DNA from: an uncultured Alphaproteobacteria bacterium
GTDB taxonomy: Bacteria > Pseudomonadota > Alphaproteobacteria > HIMB59 > GCA-002718135
Reading direction: 5' to 3'
Assembly: GCA_902525035.1 (NCBI GenBank)
Contig: CABZFN010000004.1
Coordinates: 1-64,000, forward strand
Length of the DNA: 64,000 nucleotides
Below are positions 25,616 to 34,197 of this stretch, one piece after another (position 1 is the stretch's first letter; every line of letters begins with the position of its first letter). The notes beneath the pieces are model-generated. The model was not told where the DNA came from and searched no databases. It saw only the letters and a program-made list of their open reading frames with translations. A program made the position numbers and the translations under genes.

Positions 25616-26888
25616 ATCCCATTTCTTTTAAATCTTCTGGAATATAAATATTTCTTAAATCAAAAATTATTTTTTCTTGTAACAAATTTGATATTTTTTT
25701 AAAATTTAAAGCTCTGAATTCATTCCATTCTGTTCCAATTATTATTGCAGAAGATCCTTCACAGGCTTCGTATGCAGAATTAAAAAAAATGAGATTAGTA
25801 TTTTCTCTTTTTGCACTATTCATTGCTTCAGGGTCATAACACTGTACCTTAAACCCTTGATCAAAAAGATTTGATGCAATTTTCATCGATGTAGAATCTC
25901 TAACATCATCTGTCTTAGGTTTAAAACTTAGTCCAAGAAAAGTAATTGTAGAATTATTTTTTATTTTTGAGCTAATTTTATTAGAAATTTTAATTATACG
26001 ATCTTGATTAGATTTATTTACCGCATTAATTATTGATAAATCAATATTTTTCTTTTTAGCTGTTGAATAGAATGCTTTTACATCTTTTGGAAAACATGAT
26101 CCTCCAAATCCAGGTCCAGCATTTAAAAATTTAGAACCAATACGTTTATCTATCCCCATTGCATATGCTACTTGCTGAACGTCAGCTCCTACTACCTCAC
26201 ATAAATCAGCAACCTCATTGATAAATGCTATTTTAGTTGCTAAAAAACTATTGGATGCATATTTAATTACTTCTGAAGTTTCTATTGATGTGGCCACAAT
26301 TGGAGTTTCTTTGAGAAATAATGGTCTATAAAGTTCTTTCATTATATTTTCAGATTTTTGATTATCTGTTCCTATAACAACTCTATCTGGCCTAATGAAA
26401 TCATCAATTGCAGATCCTTCACGCAAAAATTCAGGATTAGAAACTACATCAAAAAATTTTTGATCAACTTTATTTGAAATAATTTTTTTTACATCTCTTG
26501 TAGTTCCAACTGGTACTGTGGATTTAGTTACAACTAAACAATATTTTTTTATGTTTTCTGAAATTTCTTCTGCAACTTGCCATACAAAACTTAGATCAGC
26601 TTCGTCCTCTAATCTTCTTGTAGGTGTTCCAACAGTTATAAATATAATATCGGTATTATCTAATTTACTTTTTACACTGGAAGCAAAGGATAATAATTTT
26701 GTTTTATGAATGTGCTTATCTAAAAGTTCATCCATTCCAGGTTCAAAAAATGGGCACTTACCAGATTTAAGCTTGTCAAGACGCTCATTATCTTTATCGA
26801 TACATGTCACAGAGTAACCAAATTCAGCAAAACATGCTCCCGTTACCAAACCAACGTAGCCTGTACCAACGATTGTAAGATTCATCAT
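25590..26888 (-). CDS. ugd: UDP-glucose 6-dehydrogenase
   Basis: A 432-residue NAD-dependent dehydrogenase that oxidises UDP-glucose twice to UDP-glucuronate. The Rossmann signature is IVGTGYVGLVTGACFAEFG at the N-terminus. The catalytic Cys is in GPGFGGSCFPKD, and the UDP-binding C-domain contains FLGLSFKPKTDDVRDS. The start could be either of two adjacent ATGs (26888 or 26885). The stop is overlapped by the phosphohexomutase gene, so they form a two-gene nucleotide-sugar unit. No glycosyltransferase is nearby. Confidence 0.95.
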   Translation of the reverse strand: MMNLTIVGTGYVGLVTGACFAEFGYSVTCIDKDNERLDKLKSGKCPFFEPGMDELLDKHIHKTKLLSFASSVKSKLDNTDIIFITVGTPTRRLEDEADLSFVWQVAEEISENIKKYCLVVTKSTVPVGTTRDVKKIISNKVDQKFFDVVSNPEFLREGSAIDDFIRPDRVVIGTDNQKSENIMKELYRPLFLKETPIVATSIETSEVIKYASNSFLATKIAFINEVADLCEVVGADVQQVAYAMGIDKRIGSKFLNAGPGFGGSCFPKDVKAFYSTAKKKNIDLSIINAVNKSNQDRIIKISNKISSKIKNNSTITFLGLSFKPKTDDVRDSTSMKIASNLFDQGFKVQCYDPEAMNSAKRENTNLIFFNSAYEACEGSSAIIIGTEWNEFRALNFKKISNLLQEKIIFDLRNIYIPEDLKEMGFEYYGTGK

Positions 26889-27004
26889 ATTGCAGAATTT
26901 ATTAAAATTTCTGTCTCAATAACCTAAATATTTATCATTTGTTATAAATAAATAAGAGATTTTTACTGGAAAAAACTCAAATTTTTATTATTTATATCGT
27001 TAAT

Positions 27005-28015
27005 ATGCCAGAAACTAAAAAAATTCAAACAGGGATAAACAATATATCAAACGAATGGTTTAGAGCCAATATAGATAGAAAAACTCTAAAAAAACTTTCT
27101 AAAAGATCAGACTTTGAGGGTTGGAAACATATAATTGTTTATTCACTAACATTAGGAGCGCTAGGTTTATTATCGTTATATACATGGCATAGTTTATGGT
27201 TTTTACCTGTATACCTAGCTTATTGTACCATGTGGGGTGGAGCTGATGCTATTTGGCATGAGTGTGGTCATGGAACTGCTTTCAAAAATAGAAGACTAAA
27301 TAGATTCTTTTATAACATTGCTAGTTTTATGAATAACTTTGAACCTGTTAGATGGAAGTGGAGTCACTCTCTTCATCATAGCTATACTGCTTCAGTTGAT
27401 CCTCATGACTACGAAGTTGATGGTAGTATTTTTGCTAAACATACATTTTTAAGTTTTATTTTAAATTTTATTCCTGGGATTGGTTTTTTTACAATCCATA
27501 AATCTCTTTATGTCGAAATAATAAAACATGCATTAGGAATTCAAACTAACGTAATGAGAGATTGCATTCCAGAAGATAAAATCAAAGATTGTATAAATAG
27601 TTCTAGAATTTTTGTTATACTATGGATTACAATAATAGTTGCCTCAATTTACTTTTCTACCTTTCTGCCAATATTTTTATTTTTAATACCAAAGTTCTTC
27701 GGCATTAATGGTGTATGGGGTGTGACCCAACACATGGGGTTAAAAGAAAACGCTAAGGATCATAGACTATCAACAAGATCTGTTAGACTTAATCCAATTT
27801 TTAGTTTTATTTATTGGAAGATGGAATACCATATTGAGCACCACATGTTTCCTATGATACCTTCATATAATCTTCCAAAATTATATGAAGTTATAAAAGA
27901 TCAAATGCCAGAACCTCAAACCCTATACCATGCTTATAAAGAAATTATACCAGCAGTTATAAAAAAGTCTAAAAATCCTGAATATTTTATTCCTGTGCAA
28001 GTCCCAAATAATTAA
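27005..28015 (+). CDS. Membrane fatty acid desaturase-family protein (copy 1)
   Basis: A 336-residue integral membrane di-iron enzyme of the fatty-acid desaturase family. The three histidine boxes are HECGH (85-89), HSLHH (121-125) and HIEHH (276-280), with an extra His at TQHMG (about 243) as in the broad superfamily. It has four or more hydrophobic segments. The superfamily includes desaturases, hydroxylases and ketolases, so the exact reaction is open. A paralogue lies at 39843-40841. Both share the unusual DPHDYE segment after box 2, and both stand next to sugar-catabolic operons with Gfo oxidoreductases rather than lipid genes. Confidence 0.88.
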   Translation: MPETKKIQTGINNISNEWFRANIDRKTLKKLSKRSDFEGWKHIIVYSLTLGALGLLSLYTWHSLWFLPVYLAYCTMWGGADAIWHECGHGTAFKNRRLNRFFYNIASFMNNFEPVRWKWSHSLHHSYTASVDPHDYEVDGSIFAKHTFLSFILNFIPGIGFFTIHKSLYVEIIKHALGIQTNVMRDCIPEDKIKDCINSSRIFVILWITIIVASIYFSTFLPIFLFLIPKFFGINGVWGVTQHMGLKENAKDHRLSTRSVRLNPIFSFIYWKMEYHIEHHMFPMIPSYNLPKLYEVIKDQMPEPQTLYHAYKEIIPAVIKKSKNPEYFIPVQVPNN

Positions 28016-28022
28016 ACTATAC

Positions 28023-28052
28023 TTGACACATCTTTACCTTTAGTTTTATCTA
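28023..28052 (+). promoter_or_regulatory. Candidate sigma-70 promoter for the aldehyde dehydrogenase
   Basis: A consensus -35 TTGACA (28023-28028) is followed after 18 nt by TATCTA (28047-28052). The ATG lies 10 nt further on, about where transcription would begin, and no Shine-Dalgarno site is present, so a leaderless or near-leaderless message is suggested. Confidence 0.5.
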
Positions 28053-28062
28053 TGTTTTTTAT

Positions 28063-29499
28063 ATGGAATTAAGAAATTTTATTGATGGTAAATTCATTGA
28101 TTCACTCTCTAAAAAAAATATTCCTGTTTTAAATCCTGCAAATCAAAAAATTGTAGGGAATATTGATGAGGCATTAGATCAAGAAATAGATTTAGCATTT
28201 AATGCTGCAAAAAAAGCATTCGATAAAAGAATCTTAGTCGATATGGACTCAAAAGACAAGTCAAACATGATGAGAGCTATTGCTCAAAAATTAAGAGAGA
28301 AAAAAGAAGAAGGCGGTAAACTTCTTAGCCAAGAAAATGGTAAAACGATTAAACAATGTATTGATGAATTTAAAGGTGCTGCAGACACTTTTGATTTTTA
28401 TGCAGGACTTACAGACAAAATAGAAAATAAATTAATTCCATCTGGTCATGATACATTGAACTATGTTGTTTTAGAACCGTTTGGAGTAGCTCTTCAAATA
28501 GTTCCTTGGAATTATCCTGTTTCTATATTTTCAGGAATGGTTGCGCAGAATTGGATAGTAGGAAATACTATAGTTATAAAGCCTCCCGAACTTTGTCCAA
28601 TATCTTCTAATTTTTATGGTCAAATTTTTGAAGATGTTGGTGTTCCAAAAGGAATTATAAATATTGTTCACGGCTATGGAGAAACAACTGGCCGAAAATT
28701 AGTCCAACATCCAGGAAGTGATTATATTGTATTCACTGGATCACCTGAAGTTGCTTCAGAAATTCTTAAAGAAACAGCAGATAGAATTATACCTACTCAT
28801 TTTGAATTAGGAGGAAAGTCTGCAGCTATAATTTATGCCGATGCTGACATTGATAAAGCGGTAGATAGTACAGTTAAAGGAATTTTTAAACCAAATGCAG
28901 GTCAAATATGTGTTGCAATGTCTAGAGTTATAGTTCATCCAAAAATTAAAGATGAATATATGACAAAGCTTGTTGCAAAAACGCAAAAATTAAAAATAGG
29001 TGCAGGTGACGAAGATGGAACTGAAGTTACCCCTTTAATCTCAACTGATCAAATGCAAAGAGTTTCAAACTATGTAAAATCTGGTGTACAATCAGGTGCT
29101 ACTTTAACAATAGGTGGAGATAAAGCTAAGAGAGATGATGGAAATTTCTATCAACCAACTATTTTTGATAATGTTAAAGTTGATGCAACAATTGCTCAAG
29201 AAGAAATATTTGGCCCTGTAACATCAATATTTGATTTTGAAGATGAAGAAGAAGCAATAAGTATAGCTAATTCAACAAAATACGGTCTTGCTTCCGGAGT
29301 ATTTACTTCAGATGATCAAAAAGCAAAATGGACTGCTGATAGAATTCATGCTGGTATAATTTGGCAAAATGATTGGTTTGTAGATGGTAAAAATCTTCCT
29401 GGTGGAGGATATAAAAGATCTGGTTATGGAAGAGATGGTGGTGTTGATGGTGTCTATAGTCATGGACAAACTAAAAGGATCAGTAAAAGACTCTATTAG
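28063..29499 (+). CDS. NAD(P)-dependent aldehyde dehydrogenase
   Basis: A 478-residue cytosolic aldehyde dehydrogenase of normal family length. Visible elements are the cofactor-site motif IVPWNYPVSI with KPPELCP, and FTGSPEVA. The general base Glu lies in FELGGKSAA and the catalytic Cys in NAGQICVAMSR. EEIFGPV is also present. Overall it resembles betaine-aldehyde/lactaldehyde-type enzymes. It stands just upstream of a CUT2 sugar importer with ThuA and Gfo genes and may oxidise an aldehyde from that pathway, but a promoter after its stop suggests partly separate transcription. Confidence 0.92.
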   Translation: MELRNFIDGKFIDSLSKKNIPVLNPANQKIVGNIDEALDQEIDLAFNAAKKAFDKRILVDMDSKDKSNMMRAIAQKLREKKEEGGKLLSQENGKTIKQCIDEFKGAADTFDFYAGLTDKIENKLIPSGHDTLNYVVLEPFGVALQIVPWNYPVSIFSGMVAQNWIVGNTIVIKPPELCPISSNFYGQIFEDVGVPKGIINIVHGYGETTGRKLVQHPGSDYIVFTGSPEVASEILKETADRIIPTHFELGGKSAAIIYADADIDKAVDSTVKGIFKPNAGQICVAMSRVIVHPKIKDEYMTKLVAKTQKLKIGAGDEDGTEVTPLISTDQMQRVSNYVKSGVQSGATLTIGGDKAKRDDGNFYQPTIFDNVKVDATIAQEEIFGPVTSIFDFEDEEEAISIANSTKYGLASGVFTSDDQKAKWTADRIHAGIIWQNDWFVDGKNLPGGGYKRSGYGRDGGVDGVYSHGQTKRISKRLY

Positions 29500-29528
29500 T
29501 TGACATTTCTCTCAATTCTAAGTTAATA
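29500..29528 (+). promoter_or_regulatory. Candidate sigma-70 promoter for the CUT2 importer operon
   Basis: A perfect -35 TTGACA (29500-29505), a 17-nt spacer and TTAATA (29523-29528) start one base after the aldehyde dehydrogenase stop. A GGGAGG ribosome site at 29558-29563 precedes the binding-protein ATG by 6 nt. Both elements are better matches than most in this window. Confidence 0.55.
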
Positions 29529-29569
29529 ATCATAATAATTTTCAAAAATAATTTTCTGGGAGGAAAAAA

Positions 29570-30559
29570 ATGAAATATTTAAAAATAATAATTTCTTCAT
29601 TGATTTTAATATCATTTTCTTCACCATCTTTTTCAATTGAAAGAGATTTAGGTGATGGATGGTGTAAAGATGTAAGAATTCATTTCTTTGCTGGTGGTGC
29701 TGAGGGTGATGGATTTGCAGGTATTGTTCAAACTGGTGCAGAAAATGCAATCAGAGATACAGGTGCTGATGCTGAAATTCTATATTCTGAATGGCAGTCT
29801 GAAATAATGATACAACAACTTCGTCAAGCAATTGGAGCAGGTGTTGATGGTATTGCTATGATGGGTCACCCAGGTGATGAAGCAATAATGCCATTGGCTG
29901 AGGAAGCAAATAAAGCTGGAATATTAATGATGTATCAGAATGTTGATGTGCCAAGTGTTAGAGCAAAATATGGTGGCGGTTATGTTGGAGCAAATCTTGC
30001 AACACAAGGTTATGCTTTGGGACAAGAAGCAATAAGATTATTTGGTTTTGAAGCAGGTGACACTGCAATCGTTATGGTTCCTACTGGAGATTACTCAAGA
30101 GCACAACGTGAAGATAACACTAGAATTGCTTTTGAAGAGCATGGGATGAAAGTTGTAGTTTTGGATGGAACTCCAGAAATGGCAACAGATCCTAACTCTG
30201 CTATTCCAGTAATTTCAGCTGCTTTAGCTGCAAATCCTGATGCTAAAATCTTAGTTCATACTGGTGGACAAATGTTAGGAAATGCAGAAACTTTTGCAGT
30301 AGCGGCTGGTTACGGCCCAAATGAATTACTTCAGATTGGCTTTGATACTAGTCCTCAAGTCATGTCGGCGTTCGTGAATGGATATGCACATTTAACATCT
30401 GACCAACAACCATTCCTTCAAGGATATCTTCCAATACTTTCATTATGTCAAATGAAGGTTCTAGGAACTGGTGCTATTAATCAAGATACTGGTGCTGGAT
30501 TTGTAACTACAGATAATTATGAGTCTGTTATGGATCTTGCTAATGCTGGGTTAAGATAA
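29570..30559 (+). CDS. Periplasmic sugar-binding protein, CUT2 (ribose/rhamnose) type
   Basis: A 329-residue periplasmic-binding protein of the LacI-related (Peripla_BP_4) class, with signal peptide YLKIIISSLILISFSSPSFS. The mature protein keeps the two-lobe pattern of this class, seen in VDGIAMMGHPGDEAIMPL and DFAD-like ligand loop positions around YVGANLATQGYALG. It has its own promoter and a strong ribosome site and is followed by a GC-rich hairpin, consistent with high expression relative to the ATPase and permease genes downstream. The ligand is unknown; ThuA and Gfo partners suggest a disaccharide or keto-sugar. Confidence 0.92.
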   Translation: MKYLKIIISSLILISFSSPSFSIERDLGDGWCKDVRIHFFAGGAEGDGFAGIVQTGAENAIRDTGADAEILYSEWQSEIMIQQLRQAIGAGVDGIAMMGHPGDEAIMPLAEEANKAGILMMYQNVDVPSVRAKYGGGYVGANLATQGYALGQEAIRLFGFEAGDTAIVMVPTGDYSRAQREDNTRIAFEEHGMKVVVLDGTPEMATDPNSAIPVISAALAANPDAKILVHTGGQMLGNAETFAVAAGYGPNELLQIGFDTSPQVMSAFVNGYAHLTSDQQPFLQGYLPILSLCQMKVLGTGAINQDTGAGFVTTDNYESVMDLANAGLR

Positions 30560-30575
30560 ATAATTTAATTTTAGT

Positions 30576-30593
30576 GGCCCTAGAAATAGGGCC
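30576..30593 (+). other. Hairpin between binding-protein and ATPase genes
   Basis: GGCCCTA (30576-30582), a GAAA tetraloop and TAGGGCC (30587-30593) form a compact 7-bp stem in the 52-nt gap after the binding-protein stop. GNRA tetraloops are stable. No T-run follows, so it probably protects the upstream mRNA or partly attenuates. Confidence 0.65.
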
Positions 30594-30611
30594 TCTGATA
30601 TACTTATAAAT

Positions 30612-31364
30612 ATGGAACCTATAATCGAATTAAAAAATGTTAGTAAGAGATTTGGCGGAATTACCGCTTTAGACTCAGCATCTTTACATGTAGATGAAGG
30701 TGAAGTAGTTGGATTAATAGGTGATAATGGAGCAGGAAAATCAACTTTAATTAAAACTTTAGTTGGTGTTCATCCCCCTGACAGCGGTGATATTATTATA
30801 AGGGGTGAAAAAGTACAAAATTGGAATACAAAAAAAGCTAGACAAGCAAAAATTGAAACTGTTTTTCAAGATAGGGCTCTTACTCCTCAACAATCAATAG
30901 TTTGGAATATTTTTATGGGCAAGGAGTTGAGACACTCCTTTGGATTTATTAGGGTAAAAGAACAAGTGGAAGAAGCAAATAGAATAATTAGAGAAATTGG
31001 TTTTACTTCAAAATTAATTGATGCAAATTCTCCCGTTGGTAACCTATCTGGTGGTGAAAGACAGGGAGTTGCAATAGCTAGAGCAATTTATAATGATGCT
31101 GAATTAATAATTTTAGATGAACCAACAACAGCCTTGTCATTAATAGAAACACAAAAAGTTTTTGATTTTGTTAATAATGTAAAAGCAAAAGGTAGATCAG
31201 TTTTATTTATTGGTCATAATATTTTTCATGTATATGATATTTCTGATAGGTTTATAATTTTAGACAGAGGAAAAGTAATACACAAACTAAGTAAGGAAGA
31301 TGTTGGCAGCCCTGAAGAATTAATTAAAATTATGAAAGAAACAGTAACAGGTAAAAAAGAATAA
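30612..31364 (+). CDS. Sugar ABC transporter ATPase, single-domain CUT2 type
   Basis: A 250-residue ATPase. It has Walker A GDNGAGKST (37-45), signature LSGGERQG, Walker B LIILDEPTTAL and the switch His in FIGHNIFH. CUT2 ATPases of the RbsA type usually hold two fused ATPase domains (about 500 residues); this one has a single domain, so it should dimerise, as in the fructose FrcA-like branch. It sits between the binding-protein and permease genes of one operon, the permease starting 1 nt after the stop. Confidence 0.92.
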   Translation: MEPIIELKNVSKRFGGITALDSASLHVDEGEVVGLIGDNGAGKSTLIKTLVGVHPPDSGDIIIRGEKVQNWNTKKARQAKIETVFQDRALTPQQSIVWNIFMGKELRHSFGFIRVKEQVEEANRIIREIGFTSKLIDANSPVGNLSGGERQGVAIARAIYNDAELIILDEPTTALSLIETQKVFDFVNNVKAKGRSVLFIGHNIFHVYDISDRFIILDRGKVIHKLSKEDVGSPEELIKIMKETVTGKKE

Positions 31365-31365
31365 A

Positions 31366-32340
31366 ATGGAGAAAAAAGTTACATTGTGGTCATATCTAGC
31401 TGATAACAGTAGACCAGTAAGCAGTTTATTTTATTTTGCTTTAATAATGACAATCTTTTTTGCATCTGCACCTCAAGTTTTTTTTGCACCAAAATTTCAT
31501 CAAGCTGTTCTTACTGTTATTCCTATAATTATTTTTTTGGTTATCCCACTAGTTTTTATTGTAACAATGGGTGAAATTGATCTCTCTTTTGCTTCAACGT
31601 TTGGATTTGCGGCATGGGTTTTTGCAAGTTTAGTAAAATATTTTAGCTTTGATCCTTTTCTTGGTTTTATTATAGGAATAATTGGTGGTGCGGTTGTTGG
31701 TATTTTGATGGGTTGTTTAGTCGTCTATGGAAGGATTTCATCTCTAGTTGCTTCTCTAGGAGCTTTATTCTTAATTCGTGGTTTTCTATTTGTAGTAAGT
31801 GATAGCAAGTCCATTACAGTCATTGAAGTACGTGACCACTGGATGCATTCTGCTCTTGTAGGTAAATTTTATGGTTTTCCAATGCAGTGTTTCTGGGCTG
31901 CAATTTTCATAATAATAGCGTACTACTTGTATCATAGGCATGTATTTGGAGTACATGTTCATCATGTTGGTGATAATCCTGAGAGCGCAGCTCAAATGGG
32001 AGTTAATGTTGATTTAACTCGAATTTATTGTTTTATGTTTTGTGGTATTGGTGCGGGATTTGCAGGAATCTTTTCTACTTTAATTAATTTTACATGGTGG
32101 CCTACTCAAGGTTTTGGTTATTTACTATTAGGGTTAGCAGCTGTTTTTGTAGGAGGGACACCAACTTGGGGAGGAGTAGGAACTATTTTTGGGGCCGTAT
32201 TTGGTTCCGGTGTAATCGCTTATATGGAAACAGGAATTGTTGCTATGGGATGGAGCGGTCTTTGGAGACAATTTTTTAATGGTCTAATTATTATTCTTGC
32301 ATTATTAGGGCATAGATTTCACGGGAATAGGATAAGATAA
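31366..32340 (+). CDS. Sugar ABC transporter permease, CUT2 (RbsC/XylH) type
   Basis: A 324-residue inner-membrane protein of the BPD_transp_2 family with about 8-10 hydrophobic segments. It contains the family's GEIDLSFASTFGFAAW region and VHHVGDNPESAAQMGVNV, the cytoplasmic coupling segment equivalent to the EAA loop. GLAAVFVGGTPTWGGVGTIF near the C-terminus is also typical. A single gene implies a homodimeric channel. Its stop overlaps the thuA-like ATG by one base, tying transport to catabolism in one message. Confidence 0.92.
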   Translation: MEKKVTLWSYLADNSRPVSSLFYFALIMTIFFASAPQVFFAPKFHQAVLTVIPIIIFLVIPLVFIVTMGEIDLSFASTFGFAAWVFASLVKYFSFDPFLGFIIGIIGGAVVGILMGCLVVYGRISSLVASLGALFLIRGFLFVVSDSKSITVIEVRDHWMHSALVGKFYGFPMQCFWAAIFIIIAYYLYHRHVFGVHVHHVGDNPESAAQMGVNVDLTRIYCFMFCGIGAGFAGIFSTLINFTWWPTQGFGYLLLGLAAVFVGGTPTWGGVGTIFGAVFGSGVIAYMETGIVAMGWSGLWRQFFNGLIIILALLGHRFHGNRIR

Positions 32341-33125
32341 TGGTTAACTTAGTTATTTGGAATGAATTTGTTCATGAACAAGAAGACGAGCATGTTAAGT
32401 CAATTTACCCTAAAGGAATTCATGGATGTATCAAGGAATTTTTATCGGATGATGAAAGTTTAAATATTAAAACCGCAACTCTTCAAGAAAAGGATCATGG
32501 CTTAAGTGAAGAATTATTAAGTAACACTGATGTACTAATTTGGTGGGGTCATAAGGCACATAAATTAGTTGAAGATAAAATTGTTGATAGAGTTCAACAA
32601 AGAGTATTAGAGGGAATGGGTCTTTTAGTTTTACATTCTGGACATCATTCTAAAATTTTTAAACGAATGATGGGTACAACAGCTAACATAAGATGGGCTG
32701 AAAGAGGTGAAAAAGAAAGAGTCTGGGTATGTAACCCAGGTCATCCTATTGCAGAGGGTTTAGGTGAATATTTCGAAATCGATATGACAGAGATGTACGG
32801 TGAGCCTTTTCAGGTCCCTGCACCAGATGAAACGGTTTTTGTGAGTTGGTTTGAAGGCGGAGAGGTATTCAGATCTGGACTTTGTTATAAAAGAGGAAAT
32901 GGGAAAATATTTTATTTCAGACCAGGACATGAATCTTATCCGGTTTATTATAATAAAGATGTTCAAAAAGTAATTAAAAATTCAATCCATTGGGTTTGTC
33001 CGGAAAAAACATCTGGTTTATGGATAGATAGAATAGCAAAAGGTATTGATAATATGGAAAGAAAAGATCCAGTGCAACCAATCGAAGTAAAAGGTTATCA
33101 AGTAGATCATAATTATAAAAAATGA
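32340..33125 (+). CDS. ThuA domain protein (trehalose utilisation family)
   Basis: A 261-residue cytoplasmic protein of the ThuA family, which has a class I glutamine-amidotransferase-like fold. The family features are IWNEFVHEQED at the start, TDVLIWWGHKAH, GLLVLHSGHHSKIFKRMMG and the C-terminal GNGKIFYFRPGHESYPVYY. In rhizobia ThuA works with the oxidoreductase ThuB on imported disaccharides via 3-keto intermediates. Here too a Gfo/Idh/MocA gene follows at once with an ATGA overlap. The exact reaction of ThuA remains debated; a keto-glycoside isomerase/hydrolase role is inferred. Confidence 0.9.
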   Translation: MVNLVIWNEFVHEQEDEHVKSIYPKGIHGCIKEFLSDDESLNIKTATLQEKDHGLSEELLSNTDVLIWWGHKAHKLVEDKIVDRVQQRVLEGMGLLVLHSGHHSKIFKRMMGTTANIRWAERGEKERVWVCNPGHPIAEGLGEYFEIDMTEMYGEPFQVPAPDETVFVSWFEGGEVFRSGLCYKRGNGKIFYFRPGHESYPVYYNKDVQKVIKNSIHWVCPEKTSGLWIDRIAKGIDNMERKDPVQPIEVKGYQVDHNYKK

Positions 33126-34195
33126 TTAAATTAGGAATTGTTGGTACTGGAGGCATGGCAAATGCCCATGCATTGGCTTTTAAAAATATTAATGAAGTAG
33201 AAATAGTTGCTGTTTGCGATGTAATTGAAGACAGAGTTCGTAATTTTGCTAAAGAGTACAATATCAATCAAATATTTACTTCATTTGATGAAATGCTTGA
33301 AAATTGTGAGTTAGATGCAATTAGTAATGTAACGCCTGATTCATTTCACAAAGAAATAGCTTTAAAATCTTTGAATAAAAATAAACATATTTTTTCTGAA
33401 AAACCTCTAGCTGAAAATTTTCCTGATGCCCAAGAAATGTATAAGGCAACTTTAAATACTAACTGTATAAATATGGTAAACTTAAGTTATAGAAATTCTT
33501 CTGGTTGGCAAAATTTAAGTAAAATGATTCAAAACAACGAATTAGGTCCTGTTAGACATGTTGATGCTAGCTATTATCAATCTTGGTTAACATGTAAATA
33601 TTGGGGTGATTGGAAAGCAGAGCAGAAATGGTTATGGCGTTTATCGGAAAATCATGGAAGTAAAGGAGTTCTTGGTGATCTTGGTGTTCATATTTTTGAT
33701 TTCGCGTCGTATCCAGTTGGCATAATTAATAAAATAAATTGTCGACTTAAAACTTTTAAAGATAAAGGTGAAAAAATTGGAGAGTATATTTTAGATGCAA
33801 ATGATTCATTTGTATCAATGGTAGAATTTGAAAATGGAGCAATTGGTACAGTAAGTTCAACAAGATTTGCAACGGGAAATGTAAATAAATTAGATTTAAA
33901 AATTTATTGTGACAAGGGTGCTGTATCTATGAAATTTGATGACCCAATAACGCAAGGAAATACTTATTCTATATGTACAGATATAAATGCAACTTCTCCT
34001 AATAATGAAAAGGGATTAGATTGGAAAACTATTAAAACGGATCCAACACCTTCTAATTATGAACGATTTATACATTCAATAAAAACTGGAAAAAATGATC
34101 AGCCTGACTTTAAAAGAGGTGCAGATATTCAAAAAATACTAGATAGTTGTTTTATTAGTTCTGAAAAAGATCAATGGATTGATCTTAACGCTTAA
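33122..34195 (+). CDS. Gfo/Idh/MocA family oxidoreductase (ThuB-like partner)
   Basis: A 357-residue NAD(P)-dependent sugar oxidoreductase. The Rossmann start is LGIVGTGGMANAHALAF. The conserved EKP of the active site is at about 93-95 (SEKPLAENFPDA), and GVLGDLGVHIFDFA carries the catalytic His. It overlaps the thuA-like stop by four bases and is the last gene of the CUT2 operon. The pairing of ThuA with a Gfo enzyme and importer mirrors rhizobial thuAB and suggests oxidation of an imported sugar to a keto-sugar. It converges on the MalG-type gene with 2 nt between. Confidence 0.9.
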   Translation: MIKLGIVGTGGMANAHALAFKNINEVEIVAVCDVIEDRVRNFAKEYNINQIFTSFDEMLENCELDAISNVTPDSFHKEIALKSLNKNKHIFSEKPLAENFPDAQEMYKATLNTNCINMVNLSYRNSSGWQNLSKMIQNNELGPVRHVDASYYQSWLTCKYWGDWKAEQKWLWRLSENHGSKGVLGDLGVHIFDFASYPVGIINKINCRLKTFKDKGEKIGEYILDANDSFVSMVEFENGAIGTVSSTRFATGNVNKLDLKIYCDKGAVSMKFDDPITQGNTYSICTDINATSPNNEKGLDWKTIKTDPTPSNYERFIHSIKTGKNDQPDFKRGADIQKILDSCFISSEKDQWIDLNA

Positions 34196-34197
34196 GG

